Both the position numbers and the translations under genes were made by a program. A model generated the notes under the pieces. It ran no database searches and was not told the DNA's origin. It was given only the letters and a program-made list of their open reading frames with translations. DNA of 64,000 nt, from assembly GCA_947456305.1 (NCBI GenBank), contig CANGPN010000005.1:101570-165569 (forward strand), given 5' to 3'. Shown here one piece after another: positions 17,127 to 26,372 of the stretch; position 1 is the first letter of the stretch; each line of letters begins with the position of its first letter. Source of the stretch: Comamonadaceae bacterium. Lineage in GTDB: Bacteria > Pseudomonadota > Gammaproteobacteria > Burkholderiales > Burkholderiaceae_C.

Positions 17127-17699
17127 ATGAGTTTGAAAATGTTATATCGTATCTTTTCTATTATAGGTTTGTATTCTTTATTTGGGCTGCAAAACGCTAT
17201 TGCACAGAACGATCCAGCAGGGGATGCTGCTTTGATAGCCTTGAAATCTGAATTTGATTTGTTGAAAATTTTAGGTCTCGTGGCTATTGCCATCAGCGTG
17301 GGTGCTGGCTTGGCATTGTTTGCCTATAGGCACAAACGGTTGATGCAATACGATGCATTAATTGGTTTAGTATTGGCCGTAATTCTTGCTCCCTTGCTGT
17401 TATTTTCTTTCAATAGCGTCGCCTTGAGTGCAAACGGGAGTTCTTGTCTTTCAATGGCAGTTTCCTCTGGAGCTGATGCGCAACCTGTAGACGCTGCTTG
17501 TGGCTCTTCCCGAGAGACTGCAGCCAATATGATCGGAGCTACCAGTCTTTGGCGCACTGTGATGGGCGAGACTATTGTGGATGGAATGGTTGCACCTTTG
17601 AGTTCAGGTATCGTGAAGTTACTGATGTATCTTTCAGTCATATTGGGGGCCGTAATACTCTATTTGGTGATTCGCCCTTTATTAAAGCGATTCATTTAG
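17127..17699 (+). CDS. Exported/membrane protein with three hydrophobic segments
   Basis: Unknown family. From the ATG at 17127 (or 17139) the product starts with a signal-like helix ending NAIAQ, then has two membrane helices (LKILGLVAIAISVGAGLALF and LIGLVLAVILAPLLLFSF), a small extracytoplasmic loop with two Cys (SSCLSMA, DAACGSS) that could form a disulfide, and a last helix (LLMYLSVILGAVILYLVIRP) with a basic tail. A GTG at 17106 would add seven residues. It sits 41 bases before the tubulin-actin gene and is likely its membrane anchor. Confidence 0.65.
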   Translation: MSLKMLYRIFSIIGLYSLFGLQNAIAQNDPAGDAALIALKSEFDLLKILGLVAIAISVGAGLALFAYRHKRLMQYDALIGLVLAVILAPLLLFSFNSVALSANGSSCLSMAVSSGADAQPVDAACGSSRETAANMIGATSLWRTVMGETIVDGMVAPLSSGIVKLLMYLSVILGAVILYLVIRPLLKRFI

Positions 17700-17740
17700 T
17701 TTCATTTTCTCCTGATTAACTGTTAATTTAAATTGAGGTA

Positions 17741-20700
17741 ATGCCTGTGGCTAAAGTATTAATTGGTATTGGCGGCTCAGGCCAGCACGTTGTTCACGCT
17801 CATCTAAGAATGCTGGCTTTAACAGCTTGCAGCCCAAGAGATGTTCCACATGTCTACATCATTGATGCTGATGCAAAAGTGGGTGAATCTGGTCTTTGTC
17901 AAAATATTTATGAACTTCACAAAAGATTAACTCAACCTGCAGATCCACAAAACAGAGCACACTTTGCCTTAATACAGCCGTATTTTCAACCTTACGCCAA
18001 TAAAGCTCCTGGAAAAGCCTCCCAAAATCTGGAGTTGGATAATTGCCCCCCAGAAATCCTGGATATTTTCTTAACCGACGATTCAGGAACTGGAGCTCAC
18101 AGTACGTCTAACGACCGGACTGTCGAACTTTTAGAAGGCATGATGGCCAATGCCAAAATTGGCGCGACAGCCTTTGCCTTTAAGCTTCACAGAGTGGGCA
18201 AGGATAAAGATCTCAGACAACTTAATTTTGGCGCTCCTGGTGAAGATGGTGCACCTAAATTTGACTTGCTCAGTGATGTTCGAAATTCAAGAGTTGCTAT
18301 CGTAGGATCCAGTTTTGGCGGCACCGGATCAGGTGTTATTCCCGCGCTGGTCCGATATTTGGAAAGTGAAAACCCAGCACCCTCGGCGGTTCGTGCTTTT
18401 ATGACGCTGCCTTGGTTTGAACTGGATGAAGGAGGGGCTTCTGCTGCTGCCTCTCAGTCGGACGGTATCGATCCTAAAAAGCGCAATGCAGCTTTGGGTC
18501 TTAGGTCTTATATCAGTGATTTATCTGGTAATAAGTCTTCAAGCAAAGCAAATTATGTAGTGTCTCAATTTTTGGGAAAAGCTGAAACTCGTGCAGACAA
18601 CGGTAACTTCAATCAAAACGAAAATCCTCATGTTTTTAACTTGATACTGGCTACGTCCATTCAGTCATTTCTCCACGAAACTACTGATACCGGCGCTTTA
18701 CCCGCTGGAACTGAAGTGGGACGCAAGCTTTTCAGTTTATGCACAAGTTCTGAGCAAGAGGCAGAAGGCGTTTTTTCCGCAGAATCATCTGCTCATTTGC
18801 GATTCAGAGTTAAAGGCGACGACAACCGCCAACTTTGGGATGTTGTTTTAGAAGCTGAAATTTTGGCCTTGGCACTTGAAAAAGGTGCTGAATTTATACG
18901 GCCTGGAGAAAATCAATTTAAAGTCGCCGGGTCTGTCAAACAAACTGAACCTGACGTATTGACTGATTTATGCAAGTCAATAGCTACTACTTTCGAAAGA
19001 AAGCCTTTGGAGAAAAAAGGATCGCTTTTTTCTAAAAAAGAAGTCGCGCCAGATGAGGTCTATGACAAATTAGCCAGCAGCTTAACTGCAGTTTCTGAAA
19101 CTATCCGTCGCTCACTGATTTGGATAGACAATCATGTTAAAACGGATGACAGGCCTTCAGGGATTCAGTTCCCATCTGCTTTTAATCATTTGTTCAATGT
19201 ACAAAAAACCGCTAATAAACCCGATACTATCCTTCCTGCGACAGAGGCCTATTTGGCAAAGCAATGGGACGTCTTGGGTTTAAATATCAAGCGCAAGGAA
19301 GGTGGCGGTAAATCCATTGAATTGAATGCCAAAACCGAAAGAATTTCACAAGCTTTTGCACTGTTCATGAATTGCATGTTCAACGACAAAAATTATGTCA
19401 GTGAACTCAACCATCTTGCTGAAAATGACCCTTCTGCCCCTATTTATTTGCTTGCAGCGCAAATGTTGGCAGACTCAGTATTTTCTGAAGTTATTGAAGC
19501 ACGATCTACATCTCGTATAACAGATCACATCAACGATGCTCAGGACAATAGTAATATTACTGGCGAACTTCGTGCCTTTATCAAGGGTATCAAAGTAGCT
19601 GCGGAACCTGAGGGCTCGAGGTTATGTAAGCTTAATCAAGCAATATTGAATGCCAAAGTCGGTGACGTCGCAGGCACTAGTCAAGACCCGATCAATGAAG
19701 ATCACCCGCTGAGTTTGCGTCAAATTGATCCTTATTTAGGTATATCAAAAGAACAAAAACACGATATTTCAGCTTTAGCAAAAGTTGCTTCAGGAGCTGT
19801 CATATTTCAAGAAACCGCATTAAAGGGTATACCTAATGTTATAGCGCCATTGTTATTGCAAAAATGGCGACTTTCTTTAGGAGGCGATGAAACCCATCAC
19901 GAAAATGGTCCGCTGCTCGAGCAAAATAAAGGTGTTCGACTCAGTAAATTCGGTTTGTTCCAGCATGCGTCCAAAGTTGTTGAAGCAGGCTTTTGGCTGA
20001 CCTTTACAAATGACTCTAGAGTGGCTTTAAAGAAGCTTTCTTTAGATGCAGCTCTTGAAGAATCACATTTTTGCAAACTTGTTAATCAGGAATTGAAAAC
20101 TGAATTGCAAGTTCCTCTGGAAAATGTATTACCTACGCACGCTTTAGTCTTGACGGATTCACAAGGAAAAGACAAAGGCAAGGTGGTACTCGTAGCTCAT
20201 CCCGTTTATGGCTGGTATTTACCGGCTAATTCTGTGGCGCGTAAATTTTTTGGACAGCTAATGCCTGAACTGCCTTCAGTCAGATTCGGCCAATCTGAAC
20301 TTGATGCAGCTTGGAGTCCGAAGGGTATTCGTGAATCATTTGAACCAGGTACTTTTACTGCCAACCTAACTTCTGCTTTCTTGACATACTGCAAAGAACG
20401 ATTGTTAAAAGGAGCTCAAAAAGAACCGTGGGCACTTGCACTCAGAGAAACTTTAAGATGTCTTGAGCATTTAAAATGTCCGGACTCTACCCTTCCAATC
20501 ACTAAGATAAATGAAAAAATTAAATTATCCAAAGACGGTGATTTAATTGACACTGTGTTGTTCAGTCCGGAGGCACTGGATCACATAAAAGATTTACTAA
20601 TAGATAAGCCCATTTACTTTTTTACCGGACCTGAAAGTGACGGAGCCAATTCATGGAGTGGTTTGTGGCCAATCAGGGGTAGTGCTTGGGAGTTTGTAGC

Positions 20701-23089
20701 ACCGCTAAATAAAAATGAAAACCTTCTTGCATTAGAGGTAGTTCGAACGCTTGATAGTGACCCGGCGATTGATCAGCGATCAGCCTGGCAAGTGAACAAA
20801 TTGAGACTGAACCTCATCGGTCTGGGCTTGAAAGAGATCGTCAATCCTTTCGGAAAAAGCGCGGAGAGTCCAATTCCCGGAAGTTCTGAAGCAACAGAGG
20901 CCATACCTTGGGGGGCTGCTGTGTGGCCCAAATTTGAGGTTTTCAAGGATAGTTCCGGTAATAAACTAGATGATCCTTGGAAGTGTTACTACGCTGGGGG
21001 CACTTGGGATAGAAGTTGGGACGACAAAGAGCATCCTAAAAAATTTATTGATCTCGACAGTGGAAACAGTTTTACAGCCACTAGCTGGAAATTGAATTTT
21101 TACGGTGATTTTTTCGAACCAACTGAAGACGGTAAATCATTTGGGCTTATTGGTACTGTTGAAATGCAAATGCCGACTCAACTATCTGGCGTTCCTCGCT
21201 CAGTTGAATTGGTTATGAACGGCCGAATCATGGGTTCGATGCCTATCGAGCTAGAAAAGCTTGACCATGTGCACTCCAAGGACAGTAAGTTTGATATTGC
21301 AATTGACTTTGGTACATCCAATACATGTCTTGCAATTAAAGAATCTGACAGTATTGACGCCAAACCGCTGCCAATCCTCGCAGATGAACCAATGATTGAC
21401 GGTACGCGATTGGATTATTTGACCAAGTTGATCGGACCTAAAGTTAACGGAAAAAAACAAACCCTTGCTGAACAATTATTTCGTGAACCCAGTACGCCTA
21501 ACTTTATATTTCAAAGTTTTAACAAATACCGGGAGGGAGCCAGCTTCGGTAGCTTACCTTCAGAATTAATTAATTTGAGATCAAACAGCTATCCCGGACA
21601 AGCTGACTATCTAAAGTCTAATTCAGAAGAATTCAAAAAGAAATTTACGTTCGGTTCTGATTTGTTTCCTCAAAAACAATCTCAGCAAGCCGTTGTGACA
21701 CCTCATTTCACGCCATTTCCACCTAGTCCCGGTGGATTGGATGATATGTCTGATCTAAGCAAGTTTATGGGTAACGGCATTAAAAACCGTTTCAAATGGG
21801 CGCCAGAAGGATCCGCAGAGCCCACAGAAAACTACCCCTACCGAAGTGTTTATCTTGAACAGGTTTTGATGGCGGCTTGTGCCACTTTAAGACTTTCTGG
21901 TATTACTTCTGTCAGTCGTTTTATTGGCACCTATCCTTTGGCCTTTAAACCGGATTACACGGCCAAATATCAGAAACACTTGGATGTCTTGGTTAAGAGA
22001 TCTTTTGAGAAGTCCGGAATTAAACTCACTAACTCTAATGAAGTTATCTTAAGATCTGAAACGATCTCGGCACTTCAATCTATCAATATTGGTGATGACG
22101 AAATAGCTGTTTCAATAGATATGGGCGGCGGAACCACAGATGTTGGTTTCATTGTTCCTGGCATGAAACGCGATGAAGAAAGTAGCTTTTTCTCTTATAT
22201 GTCCAGTGTTAAATTTGCTGGTACTCATCTGATGGAAGCGTTGATTAAGTCGCCTGCACTTATTGATCTGTTGGGCGATATCAATGCGCCAGATGAAGAC
22301 AAACTCAACAAACTGTCCATCATGATTCGTTCTGGTGCCTCTTTGTATAAGCCATCGGTTGCAATTGTGGCACAAGCTTTCTTTGAAGCACTTTTTGAAT
22401 ATGTATTCGGTATATTGGCTGCAATTGCTGCAGAGCCTAGCTTCCCAGAAAAGAAACCGATTAATATTTACTTGTTCGGTAACGGATTCAAATTAATCAA
22501 TGTATTTTTAGATCGTGAACCCAAGGAATTTTTAACTTCCGTGATAAACAGTCTAAAAAATGCTGGTTTATTCAGTCCCGACGTTGTTAAGCGCATTGAA
22601 GTACATAAACCTGGCAGTGACGCTAAGCTTTCCCTCATTCAAGGTGCTTTGAAAGGGCAAGCCGGAGGAGATACAACCTTTATTTCCAGTACCGACAAAT
22701 TACTAGCTAACGTCGAGCGAGTCGGACACGGTCGAGTCGCTTTGTGGTACCCGTGTGTGCGAGGATCTCGAGGAGAAGTACACCAAGTGACCTTGGGTAC
22801 AGCCGAAGAAAGAGAAAAGTTGAATAATCCCGAAGAGAGTGATCAACTATCGTTGGCAACAGATGATGAGGATTTATTGAAAATAACATTTCCAATAACT
22901 AATAAATATTGGAAAAAAACAAATGCTTTTAATCCGATCTTTAACAATGCGCCCAAGCAAGCTTTGGGGGTAGGTTTCGGGCAATATTATTTGGAAGGTA
23001 GACCAGGCGTTAGAAGCAGTTTTGCCAGCGTAGTCCTTCCAGCCTTAGCAGCAGATACAGCAGCTAGCATAGGGGGAAGTAATTATTAA
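17741..23089 (+). CDS. Giant tubulin-like / actin-like (Hsp70-fold) fusion protein
   Basis: A 1782-residue cytoplasmic protein. The N-terminus (KVLIGIGGSGQHVVHAH, residues 5-21) and the loop SSFGGTGSG (GGTGSG at 193-198) are the first loop and the G-box of the tubulin/FtsZ nucleotide site, in the arrangement of the Tubulin_2 family. A long middle part (about 250-1170) is unassigned. The C-terminal third carries the actin/Hsp70 ATPase signatures: phosphate-1 AIDFGTSNTCLAI (Asp1189), phosphate-2 SIDMGGGTTDVGF (Asp1460) and an adenosine-type motif LFGNGFKLIN (Gly1580). No Hsp70 peptide-binding domain follows. GAGG fits a GTG start at 17747 better than the ATG at 17741. Operon neighbours are membrane and vWA proteins, then TerD. 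Function unknown. Confidence 0.85.
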   Translation: MPVAKVLIGIGGSGQHVVHAHLRMLALTACSPRDVPHVYIIDADAKVGESGLCQNIYELHKRLTQPADPQNRAHFALIQPYFQPYANKAPGKASQNLELDNCPPEILDIFLTDDSGTGAHSTSNDRTVELLEGMMANAKIGATAFAFKLHRVGKDKDLRQLNFGAPGEDGAPKFDLLSDVRNSRVAIVGSSFGGTGSGVIPALVRYLESENPAPSAVRAFMTLPWFELDEGGASAAASQSDGIDPKKRNAALGLRSYISDLSGNKSSSKANYVVSQFLGKAETRADNGNFNQNENPHVFNLILATSIQSFLHETTDTGALPAGTEVGRKLFSLCTSSEQEAEGVFSAESSAHLRFRVKGDDNRQLWDVVLEAEILALALEKGAEFIRPGENQFKVAGSVKQTEPDVLTDLCKSIATTFERKPLEKKGSLFSKKEVAPDEVYDKLASSLTAVSETIRRSLIWIDNHVKTDDRPSGIQFPSAFNHLFNVQKTANKPDTILPATEAYLAKQWDVLGLNIKRKEGGGKSIELNAKTERISQAFALFMNCMFNDKNYVSELNHLAENDPSAPIYLLAAQMLADSVFSEVIEARSTSRITDHINDAQDNSNITGELRAFIKGIKVAAEPEGSRLCKLNQAILNAKVGDVAGTSQDPINEDHPLSLRQIDPYLGISKEQKHDISALAKVASGAVIFQETALKGIPNVIAPLLLQKWRLSLGGDETHHENGPLLEQNKGVRLSKFGLFQHASKVVEAGFWLTFTNDSRVALKKLSLDAALEESHFCKLVNQELKTELQVPLENVLPTHALVLTDSQGKDKGKVVLVAHPVYGWYLPANSVARKFFGQLMPELPSVRFGQSELDAAWSPKGIRESFEPGTFTANLTSAFLTYCKERLLKGAQKEPWALALRETLRCLEHLKCPDSTLPITKINEKIKLSKDGDLIDTVLFSPEALDHIKDLLIDKPIYFFTGPESDGANSWSGLWPIRGSAWEFVAPLNKNENLLALEVVRTLDSDPAIDQRSAWQVNKLRLNLIGLGLKEIVNPFGKSAESPIPGSSEATEAIPWGAAVWPKFEVFKDSSGNKLDDPWKCYYAGGTWDRSWDDKEHPKKFIDLDSGNSFTATSWKLNFYGDFFEPTEDGKSFGLIGTVEMQMPTQLSGVPRSVELVMNGRIMGSMPIELEKLDHVHSKDSKFDIAIDFGTSNTCLAIKESDSIDAKPLPILADEPMIDGTRLDYLTKLIGPKVNGKKQTLAEQLFREPSTPNFIFQSFNKYREGASFGSLPSELINLRSNSYPGQADYLKSNSEEFKKKFTFGSDLFPQKQSQQAVVTPHFTPFPPSPGGLDDMSDLSKFMGNGIKNRFKWAPEGSAEPTENYPYRSVYLEQVLMAACATLRLSGITSVSRFIGTYPLAFKPDYTAKYQKHLDVLVKRSFEKSGIKLTNSNEVILRSETISALQSINIGDDEIAVSIDMGGGTTDVGFIVPGMKRDEESSFFSYMSSVKFAGTHLMEALIKSPALIDLLGDINAPDEDKLNKLSIMIRSGASLYKPSVAIVAQAFFEALFEYVFGILAAIAAEPSFPEKKPINIYLFGNGFKLINVFLDREPKEFLTSVINSLKNAGLFSPDVVKRIEVHKPGSDAKLSLIQGALKGQAGGDTTFISSTDKLLANVERVGHGRVALWYPCVRGSRGEVHQVTLGTAEEREKLNNPEESDQLSLATDDEDLLKITFPITNKYWKKTNAFNPIFNNAPKQALGVGFGQYYLEGRPGVRSSFASVVLPALAADTAASIGGSNY

Positions 23090-23158
23090 TTTATCTTCAA
23101 TAATCTAATTTTCTATTGCAAAAAACTTGATCCCATAAATTATTCAGATTTGGTATTT

Positions 23159-24190
23159 ATGAAAAATTATGTTGTTTTTTTAGCTTTTATATTTTTTAAT
23201 GTAAATGCAGTTTCAGCAGGGTTTACTGGCCCTGCTGAAACTGACACTAAAGTTGCAGAGACTTCGCCTGTCGTTTATCCTACAAGTTCAAATACCAATA
23301 ATGCAATTGAAAAGCCATCTCCAGAAACAATAATAGCCAAAGAAAAAGAAGTCACTATTCTTGATAAGAAAATTGAGGTCTCATCTAGAGAAAATTACCA
23401 ATTCAATGCTATCGATACTCATTTACTAATTTGGTTATTGGCCGGAGTGGTTTTATTTTTATTATTAATAACTATAGTAGGTTACATTTTTTTGCGCCAA
23501 AAAAACACAGCTAATTTACTTTTAATATCTCAGCTTGAACGTGAAATTGATACCCAAAAAAATGGCATATCTGAATTAAAACAGCATTTGAAAAATGCTG
23601 AAAATAAGTTGCCTTTAAATTCCTCCCAACCATTTTTATATGATAACAAAGATGTTATCAATGCCTCAGTTGAATCTGTTGAGCTTGCTCAAATTAATCC
23701 TGAAGTTAACCAGCTGGCTAAAACAGTCCCTGATTCACAAACGGCAATACATGGATCAAAAGTTCAAGAAGTACCACCAACTGTTAATGCCGAATCTCTT
23801 TACAACGAGATTCTGCAAGCCATAACTTCTCTTGCAAATTCGCGTTCGAACTTGACGGAAGCCAATTTCATCTTTAAATTAGCTTCTGTTGTATCAAATC
23901 CTTTGATAAAAGCTTCAATTATTGAAAAAATGGAGTCAGTTCATTTCTTTAGGAGTAGCGGTAGTCCATCTCCTCAAGGGCCTGAATTGATAGCATTTGG
24001 ATTGAAAGAAAACTTGAATTACTATGTTGTTCCTTATCCATCAGCTGGCCGAGTCGGACTGTTCAGTCGTTGGTTTGATAATGCCGGTAAAAATTACGAA
24101 GTAAATCCGGTACTTGCAATCAAACCTGCTTTAGGGGCGATTGGTTCAGATGGTAATTTAGTGCTTGTTGCTCAAGGTACTCTCGCTTAG
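23159..24190 (+). CDS. Single-pass membrane protein of the tubulin-like operon
   Basis: A 343-residue protein with a signal peptide (VVFLAFIFFNVNAVSAG), an extracytoplasmic Thr/Ser/Lys linker, a strong membrane helix at about 95-117 (LIWLLAGVVLFLLLITIVGY), a short coiled coil (SQLEREIDTQKNGISELKQH) and a cytoplasmic C-terminal domain (about 210-343) of helix then strand (GPELIAFGLKENLNYYVVPYP, GRVGLFSRWFDNAGKNYEV). No family recognised. I use the ATG at 23159; a TTG at 23150 is in frame. Its topology would connect the tubulin-actin protein in the cytoplasm with the vWA protein outside. Confidence 0.65.
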   Translation: MKNYVVFLAFIFFNVNAVSAGFTGPAETDTKVAETSPVVYPTSSNTNNAIEKPSPETIIAKEKEVTILDKKIEVSSRENYQFNAIDTHLLIWLLAGVVLFLLLITIVGYIFLRQKNTANLLLISQLEREIDTQKNGISELKQHLKNAENKLPLNSSQPFLYDNKDVINASVESVELAQINPEVNQLAKTVPDSQTAIHGSKVQEVPPTVNAESLYNEILQAITSLANSRSNLTEANFIFKLASVVSNPLIKASIIEKMESVHFFRSSGSPSPQGPELIAFGLKENLNYYVVPYPSAGRVGLFSRWFDNAGKNYEVNPVLAIKPALGAIGSDGNLVLVAQGTLA

Positions 24191-24202
24191 AAAAGAAAAG
24201 CC

Positions 24203-25576
24203 ATGTTTAAAAATTTTGCACGTTCAGTCCCTTGCCTTGTTTTATTTTTTTCACACCATTGTGCATCTGCTCAAACAACCAATATCCCGGATAAACCCAA
24301 ACCTCAGTCATTAGATGGCATTCACTTTGTATTTGATGCCTCTGAAAGTATCTGTGGTTATTTTGCCGGTCCACAAGATAAGAACCCTTTACTGGCTTTA
24401 ATTAAAACAGCTGTTTCCGGTAAAAATCCATCTATTGGAAATGAAGTGTTTCTTTTGAAACAAATGGTCAAGTCAAAACCAGTTGCAAGTCGCGACATAG
24501 TAGTTGCCCCTGCAAATATTCAAACGTTGAGCTTGAATATAAAAAGCTCCGAAATTCAAAAAGATAATTTCTGTCAGCCATTCAATGGCGTTGACTCAAA
24601 CATTGAATTAATTTTTAACGATAAATCTCCCACACAAGATGCTGACGCCGTACTTCTCGTGACTGATGCGCAATTGGTCGATAATGACAGAGTAGAGTTT
24701 GTTAAAGGCTATGCAAAATGGATTGAAACTACTTTGACAGCTGGTAAGCAACCTCATTCAGGTGTAGCCCTTGTCGAGGTTGAATTTGCCGGACGCTATT
24801 TTCCTATTGCTAACCCAAAAACCTCGTATTTACTTGGAACACATAACCGGCCTTTGATGCTTTTTTGGTTTGCCAAATCAGATAAGCATCTCAAGCAAAT
24901 TCAATCAGTAGTAAGCAGTTTTGCTCCCGCGGTATTAGAAAAAAATAAAGATGCTTTTACCCAGCATTTCTTGCCTTCGTCGGTTCTCGGTCTTGCCGGC
25001 TTTCAGGGGCAACCTAATTTCAATCCCTCGCTCTCAGGCTTGGTACAAAACAAACCTACATATGTTTTTCAAAAATACGATACCGGACGAGCTGATCTAA
25101 TTTTAAGCAGCTGCTTGCATACAACTATCGATGAAAACAACATTACTATCACTGCGGATAATAAGTGCCGTGATGGCAAACCCCTGTTTGAAGGTGTCAC
25201 AGCAATTAATTTGACTTTCAAAATTGATACCAACCCATTCTTCTCTAGTGCTATGAAATCCACCGGAAAATTGAATGAAATAAATTTCACTTTATCCCGA
25301 AATTTAGTCGGTAAAACCACGCCATTTGAATTGCAGCATACGCTTACAGATAATGCAGGGAGTAAATTAGATCTATCAATTTACAGCTTAAACACCGACA
25401 ACTGCGGTGACAGTTCCATGTCTGCATGCAGAAAACAATTAGCAGCAAAAACGTATCAACTGGATGTATTAATAGCGCAGATGTTTCAACGACAATTGCA
25501 AGCAACTTCACATGTTTTGGATTCGCTGAATAACGCTAAATATTCAATTGAATTCAAAATGAAAGACGGTAAATGA
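24203..25576 (+). CDS. Exported vWA-like protein with MIDAS motif
   Basis: After a signal peptide (cleaved near CASAQ) the protein has a Rossmann-like von Willebrand A pattern: strand IHFVFDASESI with a DxSxS metal-site motif at residues 45-49, then a helix, and later ADAVLLVTDAQLVDN, the fourth-strand Asp of the MIDAS. A second part (about 270-400) looks like a beta-rich domain with several Cys (SSCLHT, DNKCRDGK, DNCGDSSMSACRK) that probably form disulfides in the periplasm. It ends in a helix. vWA proteins are frequent partners in Ter systems, but an exported one is unusual. It starts 12 bases after the membrane protein gene. Confidence 0.65.
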   Translation: MFKNFARSVPCLVLFFSHHCASAQTTNIPDKPKPQSLDGIHFVFDASESICGYFAGPQDKNPLLALIKTAVSGKNPSIGNEVFLLKQMVKSKPVASRDIVVAPANIQTLSLNIKSSEIQKDNFCQPFNGVDSNIELIFNDKSPTQDADAVLLVTDAQLVDNDRVEFVKGYAKWIETTLTAGKQPHSGVALVEVEFAGRYFPIANPKTSYLLGTHNRPLMLFWFAKSDKHLKQIQSVVSSFAPAVLEKNKDAFTQHFLPSSVLGLAGFQGQPNFNPSLSGLVQNKPTYVFQKYDTGRADLILSSCLHTTIDENNITITADNKCRDGKPLFEGVTAINLTFKIDTNPFFSSAMKSTGKLNEINFTLSRNLVGKTTPFELQHTLTDNAGSKLDLSIYSLNTDNCGDSSMSACRKQLAAKTYQLDVLIAQMFQRQLQATSHVLDSLNNAKYSIEFKMKDGK

Positions 25577-25662
25577 ATTTGATTGTCTTTCTCTTGAGTT
25601 TTAATTCTTACGCAAACGTCAGGGTTAGTTGCTGATCGGTGTGATAAATGATAATAGCAGCT

Positions 25663-26241
25663 CTATTGAACGTTCACGCCAAAGGAATCTGCCAAGGGGC
25701 CAAGACCACCTGTAAAACCTTGGGCAATGGCCTTGAATTTCCATTCCGATCCATATCTGTATAGCTCGCCAAAGATCATTGCAGTTTCCAAGGAGCCGTC
25801 CTCTGTCAGGTCAAATCGAGCAATTTCAACCCCATTTTCGTTGTTAACGCAGCGTATGTAGCAATTGCGAACCATACCGAAATTAAGACGATGAATTTCA
25901 GCTTCGTGTATGGTTACTGCGAAAGAAATTCGTTCTATTCCAAGCGGGACAGCATTCAGGTCAACAGAAATTTGTTCATCATCGCCATCGCCTCCACCCG
26001 TTGTATTGTCGCCCGCGTGTACAACAGATCCTTCTATTGATCTTTTATTATTATAAAAAATGAAGTCCGAATCGTTACGCACTTTTCCACTGGAATTGAG
26101 CATAAATGCGCTTGCATCCAAATCAAACTTAACGCCTTCAGTTTCGCGTGGATCCCAACCCAATCCCAGCATGATTTTTTTTAGGGAAGGCGTTTCCTTA
26201 GATAAGTTGACATTACCGCCTTTTTTCAAACTGATTGCCAT
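25663..26241 (-). CDS. terD: TerD family tellurium resistance protein
   Basis: A typical 192-residue Ter[17 protein letters not shown], strand [21 protein letters not shown], and the calcium site [14 protein letters not shown] with GDGDDE at 84-89. The strand [19 protein letters not shown] near the end is also characteristic. The ATG at 26241 has GGAG seven bases upstream; the frame is open further upstream but those codons lack a start signal. TerD binds Ca2+ and is proposed to form a complex under TerC at the membrane. It is transcribed against the vWA gene and divergently from the TerD-like fusion gene. Confidence 0.93.
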   Translation of the reverse strand: MAISLKKGGNVNLSKETPSLKKIMLGLGWDPRETEGVKFDLDASAFMLNSSGKVRNDSDFIFYNNKRSIEGSVVHAGDNTTGGGDGDDEQISVDLNAVPLGIERISFAVTIHEAEIHRLNFGMVRNCYIRCVNNENGVEIARFDLTEDGSLETAMIFGELYRYGSEWKFKAIAQGFTGGLGPLADSFGVNVQ

Positions 26242-26372
26242 ATTCAACTCCGTAAATGGAGAAATTATATACAAACTAGCTAGTCAAATAAACGCTGAAA
26301 TTGCTAAGTACTTGAACAGCGAGTAGTTGCAAAGGCCTAGTGCTTGGCATGGAAAAAATATAGAATGACTTG

